Part shown: positions 11,180 to 21,239 of the stretch, one piece after another
How the letters are laid out: each line of letters begins with the position of its first letter
Position numbering within the stretch: the first letter of the stretch is position 1
Assembly (NCBI GenBank): GCA_013407085.1
Contig: JACCGJ010010420.1
Span: 152,093 to 216,092 of the forward strand
Length of the DNA stretch: 64,000 bases
From: Atriophallophorus winterbourni
Taxonomy: Eukaryota; Platyhelminthes; Trematoda; Plagiorchiida; Microphallidae
Reading direction: 5' to 3'
The notes under the pieces: model-generated
Databases searched by the model: none
The model's input: the letters and a program-made list of their open reading frames with translations, nothing else
Told to the model about the DNA's origin: nothing
Position numbers and translations under genes: made by a program

Positions 11180-12640
11180 GTGACGAACAGACTTTGTTTA
11201 CGGTACACACGTTTGCTTCACATATGACATAGAACCACGAACAACTGCACACATTTCACAAACTAACTGTAGCCGAGTGCACAAAGTTCGCCAAATCGAT
11301 TTCTACAAACGTTTCACCTTTCAAAACTGCAGGAATATTTAAGATGAAGCCAAATTTTTGCATGATGAAGCAAGTCTGCCATCCGATATCACGATGGATA
11401 CCGGCAGATGAGTTAATTTGTTTGTAAAATCTCGCGTTCTAATTGATAAACCTGTTAAGTACCTCGGTGAAATAGAGTCTAAGAAGCACTGCAACATTAG
11501 TAAAATTATTTTCATCTTTTCATCAAATTACTTGATTTTCTAATATATGATTTTTGAAGAAAAGCTTTCAACTAGGTTTTGACCTAATGTTAAAATTAAA
11601 TTAGCTATTATTATAGGATTAAATTAGAATACAAATGGCTATATAAATAAACGGGAACGTTCAGCTTCTGACTAGTCCAAGTGTGTAAGTCATGAGAAGT
11701 TACATAACAGATTTCCAAACAGAGAATAAGAACAACGGCAAGCAGACATTTGCCATACAGTTCAAACCTCGTGTGAATACATCAAAATCTTCGGTTGAGC
11801 AACGAAAGTAGATGGAAAGTTAAAATCTTTCGTCTAAGAAAAACGCATGGATACAACTACTGTCTTATGTAACCTCCACTGGTTGTACACAGGTCTGCAG
11901 GTATATTGCTTGGTCCATTTATCCATAAGATACAACAGCTTTCAGCGATTAATATTAGCGAAAAGATGCTTATCTTAATCTGCTCAGCGCCTCTTAATCA
12001 ATTGTTATTGGTATTTCATAAAAAGGAAATAAATTATTCGCTAGCGAAATCTTAGACTTTCGCATATTCGCGGTGAGATTTTTTTCTGATTAGCATTCTT
12101 GAAATACATTCAATACATTTTGAAGCAAAAATCTATCATCGACGTTGCCGATGTGCCTCATTATTTCAATATCATCATCTTGTTGTCCGTTTGTTTTAAT
12201 ACATCGTTCAGTAATAGTATTGGCTCAAGCATTGATCCTTTTCTGGCAACGCTAGTGCATTCGATTTGCTCCGAAAATTGGAAATATACATGAACTCAGA
12301 TTTATCAGTTGCTATGAGACTAACCTACCCATTCATACTGTTTCCGAACAATACAATGTTTTTCTAGCCTGACCAATAATAAATAATCATTGATGATTCA
12401 AATGGCTGCAAACATATAAAGGTAAGATGCATAAAACATCCGAGTGCATAATCAATACCTGTTCAATCTCAAACGTGTTAGCGTATTTTTTAAGTAAGAT
12501 CGATTTTTGAGGAAGCCGTGTTTTGGCAACCGATAAATGTCTGTTTCTGTCGAGATGTTGCACCATTTCTGCACTTTGTATTCACTCAAAAACATTTTGA
12601 TGCCGAAGATTGCAGTGTCATCTGCGTGCAATTTTTAAAT
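11180..12640. repeat. Interspersed repeat family C, copy 1 (left part)
   Basis: This stretch matches 57640-58190 and 59740-60760. Shared landmarks include CTGCACACATTTC, GCCGAGTGCACAAAGTTC, GAGTTAATTTGTTTGTAAAA and TTAAAATCTTTCGTCT. The end (12505-12640) matches 60690-60765 plus 61402-61490. No clear coding frame runs through it. The class is not recognised; its right-hand part includes RT-like sequence, so it may be a non-autonomous LINE relative. Confidence 0.65.
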
Positions 12641-12645
12641 CAACA

Positions 12646-13850
12646 TAACTTACTTTCTTAATCCCTTGAGTTCCTGGAGGAACATAGGGCCTTAGCAACT
12701 TGTCTCCAGTTTGGTCTGTCCATAGCAGACAGTTTGATGTCGTTCCAGTTAAGTCCACACTTGCGGATTTCCTCTTCACACGAGCGCTTCCAAGATAGCC
12801 TTGGGCGTCCGACCCGTCTCTTCCCGATTGTGTTCCATACCAGAACATGACGCGTGATGTCATCATAAAATTTCCGCAATGGGTGCCCAACCCATCTCCA
12901 CTTTTTTCTACTGATCTGCTGGGCGATCGGGTCCTCAGCAGCAATCTGCCACAGGTCTTGATTCCTTATCTTTTCTGGCCATTTTACCCCAATAATTCGA
13001 CGAAAACAATTATTGTGGAATGATTGCAAGCGGCCAGAAGACTTTGCTGTCACTCGCCAGGTTTCCGATCCATAGAGTAACACGGATTTGACGTTGCTTC
13101 TGAATATACGGAGTTTCGTGCGTTTTGATAGAACCTTCGACTCCCAAATGGGTTTCAAAGCTATGAACGCGTATCTTGATTTGCTGATTCTGGCGACTAT
13201 GTCTTCGCCTGTACCAACACTTATTGAAACAATGCTGCCGAGGTAGACGAATTGCGTGACGTGTTTGACTGCTTTACCATTAATGGTGATAGATGGGTGC
13301 TCATCAGTTAGCACACGGAGGACTTCTGTTTTTTTCGGTATTCAAGCGTAGTCCTGCATATGAAGAAAAGTGTGCTAGTCTATCGGCCTTGCTCTGAAGA
13401 CGTTGGGGTCATGTCATATGAAGCAGACATCATCAGCGTATTCCAGATACTCCAAATGCTCGGATTAGTTCCAATTGATACCATTCCTCTCACCTTTTAC
13501 AGTCTGTTTCATCATCCAGTCTACTACCAACAGAAAAATCATTGGGGACAGCAGGCATCCATGGCGGACGCCAGTCTCAACTGCAAATGGATCGGTAAGT
13601 CTTCCGTTGTGAATTACCTGACAGGAGGCACCTTCATACAGCTGCCTTATGAGGTCCATGTGGGACCCCATAGTGTGGCAAATGCTTCCATATATAAACA
13701 TATCAGAAATTGGTCCAGACAATTGCGTATGACATGGTTTGAGCAGCATTAGCGTTATGGTGTCTGGCCATAGAGATTTATTTACATTTAATTTTCGTAA
13801 ATGCTGCACTATCGCTGTCGGAGAAATTATTACCTCAATCAAAGCGAGCG
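12646..13850 (-). pseudogene. RTE-type LINE fragment (RT to C-terminus), decayed
   Basis: Minus frames 12658-13314 and 13465-13842 read as RTE reverse transcriptase. Recognisable pieces are a start like 'SPTAIVQHLRKLNVNKS', then 'LIRQLYEGASCQVIHNGRLT', 'GVRHGCLLSPMIFLLVVDW', 'VTQFVYLGSIVSI', 'VLLYGSETWRVT', 'KKWRWVGHPLRK' and 'RRVGRPRLSWKRS'. Compared with the intact RTE at 24837-27839, part of the fingers and palm is deleted near 13690, a frame break lies near 13315-13465, and the YADD region is degraded. The 3' end (TTAAGAAAGTAAG on the minus strand) resembles the short tail of the intact copy. The piece 13690-13850 also occurs at 61500-61620 without the rest. Confidence 0.85.
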
Positions 13851-14752
13851 ATGTATCTGAATAGTGGATTGCTGAATGGTCTACTTAACGTGGCCGTGAA
13901 AACTCAATCATAAAACTCCGTTAACGTTCAGCGTCGTGATTAACGCTCTGTTATTGTGAAGCTAAGTGCTTTTGCCACCACAAATTCTTGCTTTTAGCAA
14001 CGAGTTATTTACCCTGTGCCTAATAGGTGGTGATGGTCCTACGAGGCTTGATCTAAAAAAGGTACGTAAACGTTACCGACTAAATTCGCGCATAGAACTA
14101 CTCCGCAAATAAGATACGCAGCAGGTTCGAAATGTGAATTCCGTTTCGTTTCCATAGCACGATTTACTGGTTTGGACAAGTGTTTTTTGAAATACTTACA
14201 TTGTGTAGTGATCAGAAAAGATGCGAGCGGTGTGGAAGTTTTGTTTCATTTCGGCCCAGCACGATCTTGCGTGTTTAGTTGCTTTTTGACCACTATATTT
14301 AGTGTTTAATTATTTCGGGTCAGTTAAGTTAGGACAGCTTTGTTGGCCAAATCAGATTAACGATGCATTGTTTTTCTTCAATTGTGGATTATTGAGCGGA
14401 TCACTGAAGGTGTTTCCGATGCCTGCGATTAATGCACCGTCCGTGAGAGCGGTGACTATATTGTGCCATGTTAATACCTGAATATCGATTTAATCCAGAT
14501 TACTTGTTTATGACATTGAGCTCCAATTAGCTAAACCAGTTAATAGGTTGAGTGTGCAATCGCTCATAGAGCAGCTTGATTTTTTTATGACTTCTCCGAC
14601 TACCGGTTCTCGCAAGTGCTTGATGTTGCAAAATAGCCAATGGGATGATTGGACTCATTGTTGGGATTTCTACATGTGTTATCGATAGGCTATCAAGCCG
14701 AGGTTGTTGAGTACCCTCTGGCTTCGATTGTTCACTTGTTTTTTTAATCATT
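13851..14752. other. Non-coding stretch; CR1-tail-like sequence near 13950
   Basis: 13700-13930 continues the similarity to 61500-61720 (family C, right part). Near 13950 'TTATTGTGAAGCTAAGTGC' resembles the 3' end seen at 52857-52900. No gene is seen in the rest. Confidence 0.4.
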
Positions 14753-14762
14753 CCCTCTTAAA

Positions 14763-15127
14763 ATTCATTCATTCAGTCCTCTCCGTGCCAAGTGGCACAT
14801 GAGGCGAAAACAAATTCACGCTAGTGGTTCCGGTCTGTTGCTGCTTCCGTTGCCGTCTGCACCATGAATCCTTGTGCATGTAGTTCGCGTTCCAACGTTC
14901 TGCGCCAAGTTTCCTTGAGCCGTCCCCTTTTTCGTTTACCTTGCGGATGCCAGTGCATGGCCACCTTCGTATGCGAACTGGGATCCATCCTGCAGACATG
15001 ACCGAACCACGGATCTGTTGTCATCGTTTCCGTAGCAATGTAGGTTTTACGGGATAGGGTTGCTAGCCCTAAGCTTAAACCTCCTCCTTCCTCAGACGGG
15101 CTTGGGACAGTCCTTGGCGGAGTTTCC
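14763..15127 (-). mobile_element. Short non-autonomous RTE derivative (5' UTR fused to C-terminus)
   Basis: On the minus strand it begins with AACTCCGCCA, an AGGAGGAGG block and CTAGCAACCC, the same 5' leader as the intact RTE (27900-27992). After about 100 bases it jumps to the RTE C-terminal region: 'WFGHVCRMDPSSHTK', 'GKRKRGRLKETWRRTL'. It ends in a TGAA repeat tail (14763-14776). The endonuclease and most of RT are missing. The flanks CCCTCTTAAA (about 14753-14762) and CCCTCTTTAAA (15126-15136) look like a near-perfect target-site duplication, so it inserted as this short unit. Elements built this way (5' end plus 3' end) are mobilised in trans by full LINEs. Confidence 0.75.
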
Positions 15128-15139
15128 CTCTTTAAATAG

Positions 15140-18036
15140 TCTTTTTATAACTCTCTGTCATTGCAGTTCAACATTTTCACGATTGTCTTTTCTATTCTTC
15201 TAAATTTGTAACTTTGCACAGCATTTTAAAATGGCCTATATATTGAAAGATTCGTTAATAAAATCAACGATTAATCGCTGCACAAGACAACTCTGAACAA
15301 TTTGAACTGCGATTATGGACAATTGTTAACAGATTATACCAGGAAGAAATCATCACAATGAAAACGTGTGAGCAGTAGGAACTCAATAACCTCTGCCTTG
15401 CTGTCTACCGAAAATATGTCTAAATATTCTGTAAAGTTTCATGCCGATTAATTGCGATCTGTCAATCGATATTTTAGGTATTCGATAACGTTTGCATAAT
15501 ACTTACCAGCTTATTGAATTTTCACTCGTTTGGAAAAAGTGCAACTCAACAAACACACTCGCAATATCCTAGTTAGTCATTGAGCGTGGTATTCATATTT
15601 TATTCCGGTGGGGTTCATCGACGGAATTTTATGTTCTCTGTGAGAAGGCCTCGATACCGAATGGAGATCACGGGAATGTAGCAAATGGCATAGAAAATTA
15701 TCTATGAGCGACCGGCAAAGGGTGGATTCTTCGTTTCGTCAATCCATAATGTAAACATAAAATTTTAATCTCAATCTTACAACCTGGTTTCATAAATTTA
15801 AACTTCTTAGAACTAAATACTGGATGCTCTTGTAGGCATTCACTCCACCAAAATCACCGGTGCTTAGTAATATCCTTGTGCTTATATTTAGATCAACGAG
15901 CAAAAGTACGGACTACGTTGGCCATTCTATTTTACTGTCGTGTCCTGACTGCAATTAATTTGAAGTTGTAGTCAAATAATATGCCGAATTCATATCACAG
16001 TTTCTTGAAAATAAATTTCAAATAAATCGGTCAGAGCAGTTTTGAGTATGTTATGAACTCTAACAGCAAACTTCGCCAGACTAAAGGTATTCGTCATAAC
16101 AAAAAACGCGATTAAATCGCACTTCAACCATCACCTCTAATTGCTCCTATCACTAAACAGCCTATTGGAATCCGGGGGGTGTCAAATCGTGCAGACAAAG
16201 ACACGTTTCAATTCTTGTTCTGAAACCCCCTCGTGGTTTTACTCGCAAGCACCGTGGCTCGTCGAATTCGAAACAACTAACTGCATTTCTTTTCATTTAA
16301 AGTCAGAGTCTACACATAAGTAGTACATGAACTTCTGAAAGGAGGACGAAAGAACAAATAAATACCGTTCACGTGCTTTAATATTTAGTTTCGCCGGAAC
16401 AGGGAAAAAACTTCAAGAGCAATCGGCCCGTCTACTATGAGCCTTTCAACGCTCGAGCCACATTCCTCGAACAGTAGTTGGTTGTTTTAACCACATTTAA
16501 ACACATTTTCAATGCAAACTTTCGTTTTCCATCTCTATCCACAGCTTTAGGATTCATTTGAACTGTTCTTACTTTGCCAATATGACTCTAGCAAACAACG
16601 TGAAACCGATACTAAAGTGTTATTGTAGACATTTGAAAGACAACCGAACTGATTATTTATTAGAGTCTCTTCGGAATCGGGATCCTGTTTTTAAATACCG
16701 TTGCTCGTTGTACTACTCGCAATTAGAAGTAGTTTGATAGCTACACATTGTTTCCTATCTGTTCATTGTGTCAAAGCTCACCGAATTTAAACTCGCTCCC
16801 TTCACTTGATGGAAGCTAACCGTCAGAAACTATGCTTACGTGCTGAAAATGTCCACTGCTTCTTCGCAAAATTTTTCTGATTCATATACATGTCTGTCAA
16901 CATGTGGCAAATTGTTTTTCTATCCAAATTAAAATGTTGGCCTGCGGATATGACACTCTCTTCAACTGACACATTCAATATCAAATGTTATAGATTCTCT
17001 GTGTTTTCTAGGTACTGGTACAAGGTGATATATTCTTGAACACCTCCCTTACTGAGGCTTTTTTGTATCGCGTTGCTTGAGGCTGTTTCTTTAGGATGAG
17101 TCGCTGTCCGATGAACCATAACAAATCCTACTCAATAACGGAGGGGACTGTTGTCTATCAGTTTCTACAACAGCCAATGTCACTGGGGAATTGTTGCGGG
17201 GTTGTTACTTTAATTTACAGACATAATAGATTCGATGCTGATATTTTCTGATTGATTGATCCCTGAAATCATACTAAATTTCGAATCTGACGTATCATTG
17301 AATGACACTATTTGTTGAACGTCGACTGTATTTCATTATTCACCAATTGCTCCGAAACTCAAAGTTTAAACCATATCAGTAATGTTTCTTAGCAGCTTGT
17401 GTTGCGACCCGGGCGTAATGCCGGATTTTTGCCGCCTAATGCATGACCATTGTCTCAGTTGAATGCGGTTCGACGCGGATTTATTTGGCGACATTTTCTG
17501 TTTTGTGCGGACCAACACGATCAACTTCAATATTTTTTGCCAAATTTCCAACTTGGGGTTCTATATGGTTTTTCCTTAGGGTCAATTGTTGAGTTCAATT
17601 AGGCTTATTTTGAAAAGTTACTGGAAGCGTTAGGTATTGTCCATCTATTATCCATCTATTCTCATCTATTTGTTATATTTGCATTCGATTAACCTCGGTT
17701 GCTGACGCCGAATCACTTGCGCGACGTCCAGCGCTGACGTCTGCCGTAGACCAATTCTAAGTGGAAACGTTATGCGAGGAATGTGAATTATTATTGTTAT
17801 TATTTATTGTTTTCATTATTAACTACGACAGTGTAATTTGTCGGGCATCAACTCGCATGCGTTACAAAATTTGTGAACTTGCACCTGCTGTACGGGAGGT
17901 TTGAGAACTGAAACCCCTCATCCATTTATTCAAAATCGTCAATTCTAAGCTCAAGTTCACGCCCTAAGTGTTCCACCACCTTCACGTTCTTTTTTTATTT
18001 ATTCGCGTCATGCCAATAACATTCGATTTTCACAAC
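15140..18036. other. Long AT-rich stretch without supported genes
   Basis: Only short chance-length frames are seen. A triplicated CATCTATT motif lies near 17641-17668, and a TTATTATTG-rich run near 17791-17822. It may be intron or intergenic DNA upstream of the host exon at 18844. Confidence 0.4.
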
Positions 18037-18038
18037 TA

Positions 18039-18773
18039 CAGTGGAACCCATCTACTACGAACTTGTTTTCAACGTATTCTTGGGTTGAACGAACACACTA
18101 TGATTTCTAAAATAAATTCCTTCTTTGTGAGACTATTTAATACATTCGTACAACAAATCTGTTTGTTACGAATCTCGCCTTTTACGAACACTGTACACAT
18201 TCCCGACAGCTAGGTTTGTTCAAAAAAGTTCATACATACAACGAACTCGCTTTGTATTGCATTTAACACAACGCTCCGTCAATAGTAGCCTGCAATGCTC
18301 TAAGAATAGAACTGACACAGCTTTGCGAGACACAGGCAGCCTAGCATACAGGATGGATGGAATAGACGTCAAAAGAGAACTTAATTTGTGAAGAGAGAGA
18401 GATTGAGGCGGTGGCGAAGTCTAAACATAAACAAAAGAGCATCGCCAGCTAATTCATGAAAGCGTGAGATTGGACTGTCAGTGTGTGTAAGATGTTTTTA
18501 CTACTTCGTTTTAGAATAAATTTACTATTATTAACATGAACTTGGATTTAATTTTGTGATCTGTGTGCTGTGGCATCATCTATTCATCAAATGGATTAAA
18601 CGCATGCAGAAATACAAAAAGGTAAGACATTCTTCATTTCTTTATTGTTTACACCTGTACAGAAAAACGGCGACAAAATTACATGCCTTACAATGCGTTT
18701 TACGTGCAACGAATTCTGCTTTTAACAAACATTTTACTCTTCCTCCAGAGATTCGTTTCTCCCGGTTCCACTG
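18039..18773. mobile_element. Tigger/pogo-like MITE with TA duplication
   Basis: It starts CAGTGGAACC at 18039 and ends GGTTCCACTG at 18773. Both ends are flanked by TA (18037-18038 and 18774-18775), the target duplication of Tc1/mariner-type elements. CAGTGGAACC is like the end of Tigger/pogo transposons. The 735 bp contain repeated ACGAAC-type motifs near the left end but no transposase frame, so it depends on an enzyme from elsewhere. Confidence 0.75.
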
Positions 18774-18843
18774 TATTGCACGCTTCCATTTAACAACATG
18801 GCACATTTCTGTGCCATTATTTCCCTCGACTGTTGGTCGTCAG

Positions 18844-19016
18844 TACTGCGGTGGGGGGGCGTTCCAGAGGTCTTGCCTAGTGAATTTATCCGTATAGCGC
18901 CACCAAGTCCAACTGAATTGGTGAAATGCCTCTCCGGATCAATTCAAGTAGTACTAAAACAACAACGATCATCGTGTTCTCCTGGTTGCGGCAACATTCC
19001 AAAAGTTACTGAGGCA
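18844..19016 (+). CDS. Host exon P1, unknown protein
   Basis: Splice acceptor GTTGGTCGTCAG precedes 18844 and donor GCA|GTGAGT follows 19016. The 173 bases read in one frame (two bases completing a codon, then 57 codons) as a protein-like segment with 'GVPEVLPSEFIRIAPPSP' and 'CSPGCGNIPKVTEA'. It ends in phase 0, which matches the next exon. The protein is not recognised. The Tigger element lies only 70 bases upstream, in the preceding intron. Confidence 0.5.
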
Positions 19017-19119
19017 GTGAGTTACACGTTTTCAATAATTGTCGTGTTATACATTTCGATTTATATTAAGCAATGATCCAAATTCCATGAATTAAGGAAA
19101 CAATATAAAATTAATTATT

Positions 19120-19240
19120 CGCATGCACACCAAGCTATCAGGCTGTTTAGTCTTCAGGTGGACGCAGTAAGCTCAAGATTTTTATGTCTTGAAACAGTGG
19201 AAAAACGGTAAACTTTGAGGCAAGTTTCGAAAAGGCTCAC
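19120..19240 (-). repeat. Degenerate satellite fragment
   Basis: Read on the minus strand it has CTGTTTCAAG, GAGCTTACTG, TCCACCTGA and TAAACAGC in the order of the 232-bp satellite monomer. The hammerhead core is largely lost. It lies in the intron between plus-strand exons P1 and P2. Confidence 0.45.
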
Positions 19241-19257
19241 ACGACCACCATGTTTAT

Positions 19258-19614
19258 TCACGTAAACATAGTGTCACGCTGTGTGCAAAGGATCAAGTTC
19301 TGCATGCCTTCAAATGGTGAATCGAATGTAAATAAAACTTTGGCTCTGAAGAACGTTGTTGGATGAGATGTTGTCATGCCAACCCAGTTGCATCCCTTGA
19401 ACACGTAATACGCTTGCATATCCGGCAAACCGCTTTTCTCTCTGTTGAGTTTAACCAGGTTCACGGGCGATATTCGAAATTTCATTTCTACTGAGTTCCG
19501 TAAACCCTGCACTAATGTTTGAGCTATTATCCTCGGTGTTCCCTTATCACCAACTGTACAAGTAAAGACAGCTTCTTTACTAACGGTGATGATTTGAGCA
19601 GCACATAACATAAT
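19258..19614 (-). CDS. Possible terminal exon, unknown protein (~117 aa)
   Basis: Open minus frame from an acceptor at 19615 (GATTAG) to a TGA at 19258-19260. The stop overlaps a poly(A) signal (TGAATAAA), which fits the end of a gene. The protein reads 'VFTCTVGDKGTPRI', 'EMKFRISPVNLVKLN', 'DMQAYYVFKGCNWVG', with no recognised domain. It lies antisense inside the P1-P2 intron. It might belong to the large minus-strand gene further right or to a separate gene; this cannot be settled here. Confidence 0.4.
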   Translation of the reverse strand: MMLCAAQIITVSKEAVFTCTVGDKGTPRIIAQTLVQGLRNSVEMKFRISPVNLVKLNREKSGLPDMQAYYVFKGCNWVGMTTSHPTTFFRAKVLFTFDSPFEGMQNLILCTQRDTMFT

Positions 19615-20088
19615 CTAATCACTGTTCAAACGCAACGATATTTTATCTACTTAGCCAAAACGCAGACTTCCATACTGGTTTTGTGTTTATTTATCATCAT
19701 TAGCCACATAATTATCATGGTTAACCACAGGTCTGGAGTCATGCTATGCTAACAGAAAACCAATGGTTAATAGTTAGATGGTCTCTCAACCAGATGTGTT
19801 GGGCTTCAGGTTGTTCCGCCAAAGGCTCGATGAGTGGTCCCCTAAGATACCAGTTCCGAACGACTAGACAGCATCGCGTTCATCTTAAAAGGTGGATTGC
19901 ATGACTACCTTGCGATTCACGTACTGTATGTATACAAGAATAATGTGACCATTGCATCTGCCCGTTTCATATACACATTGTACAATCAAGGTTGCCTTCT
20001 ATCACACAGTATTGTGGATGGCTTTCAATCCCTTTTTCAATTTCTGGCATTGCCAAATAGCATGTGTTAACTCGTGTACATTTACTAG

Positions 20089-20252
20089 CCTGGACCCTAT
20101 ACAAAAGCCGAATCGATCGAAGGAAAATCTTGGCGAGTGCATCAATGGGTTCTACACGCTTATTTCTGGACTGATGTGGCATCGCGAACCGAAGCGGTAT
20201 ACTTCGAGGCCGTGTCGAACCAATCGTTGACGTTTGATCGACTTTTGCAATG
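20089..20252 (+). CDS. Host exon P2, unknown protein
   Basis: Acceptor TTTACTAG precedes and donor TG|GTAAGC follows. The 164 bases start in phase 0, as P1 requires, and read 'PGPYTKAESIEGKSW', 'VHQWVLHAYFWTD', 'TEAVYFEAVSNQ'. It looks like ordinary coding sequence. A possible 37-base exon follows at 20552-20588 (acceptor CGTTGTAG, donor TTG|GTATTT), which joins in phase and adds 'SIAQIQRHIKRL'. No domain is recognised. Confidence 0.5.
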
Positions 20253-20780
20253 GTAAGCTTCGTCGTTGTTCAACGTTTCGTTATGGTTTTGCTTATGCAA
20301 TGTTTAAACAGTATTTCAATATTCGTAATTGCGGAACCTGATACTAAGCCTCCCATGCCCGTATTCATGAATGCGAGAATTTGCCTTATGCGTGAGACGT
20401 ACTTGTGCAAAATGTTTTCACCATAAGAAACTGTGTGGAGCATGAAACCAGCATACGCTTGTGATGTATATCCATGGTGAACATCGATCGAACCAGCTCA
20501 ACACAACGCACAATTCAAACATAGATTATACTTGATTACTTTTCGTTGTAGGTCAATCGCTCAAATTCAACGACACATAAAGCGATTGGTATTTTGTATC
20601 TGCTGAACGTGAGCAAATTGTGCATGAAACGCTTTTAGGAGCGTCTTCTCACATCACCTATCGATCTCTGTAAATGGTTGGCTGCATAATTGATCCAACC
20701 GCCATCTACAGTTGGAGGTGACTCGCTATAGGGTGTGTTGATGTAAGATTGCAGATTGGTTGTTTACTTTACTTTTAATT
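20253..20780. other. Intron-like stretch
   Basis: Apart from the possible micro-exon at 20552-20588, no gene is seen. Confidence 0.35.
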
Positions 20781-21060
20781 TTATGCGATTATCTCCTCCT
20801 GGAGGATGAAGCGGCTTTAAAGAATGGTCTTTGGTATTTGGGTATAAAGCGGCGTCCTCAGCACCACTCGGATCTTGTTCGAGTCAGCTTCCCTAGCCTT
20901 TGCATAACCAAGTGCGACCTGCAAGGCAGCAGAAATTAGTCAGACCCTCCTTCAGATGTTTTCTCAGGGATTTGTCCCGGAGCCACTCGTGCAGTTCAGC
21001 AGCTGGACTTGGTTGTCAGAGGCTATTTTACACGAGTGCCATATGGGGGCATTTTATACG
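20780..21060 (-). repeat. LINE 5' leader fragment
   Basis: The blocks TATTTGGGTATAAAGCGGC, AACCAAGTGCGACCTGC, AAGGCAGCAG, GAGCCACTCGTGCAG and GCTGGACTTGGTTG also occur at 23915-24360 and 56340-56700 in the same order. Those copies lie upstream of minus-strand LINE frames, so this is a leader-type module. Here it sits just downstream of the C-terminus of the LINE at 21240-23600, probably from another insertion. Confidence 0.6.
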
Positions 21061-21239
21061 TTTAAGATTTTAGATTGCATGCTAATATAATGCTAATTTA
21101 GTTTTATTACTAAAGTGGTTTCCACGTTCGTTCCGCTTACTTACATTTTTGCTTTTGTGGGAATAACTTCTGGGAATGAGTCGGCTTCATCGATGTCACG
21201 GATTGCAGCCGCCCACACGCGACGGTCAGAGGCGAGATT

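Noticed and set aside
13420..13440. Minus-strand CUGAUGA-like hit
   Set aside because: It encodes part of the decayed RT catalytic box and has no GAAA or stems around it.
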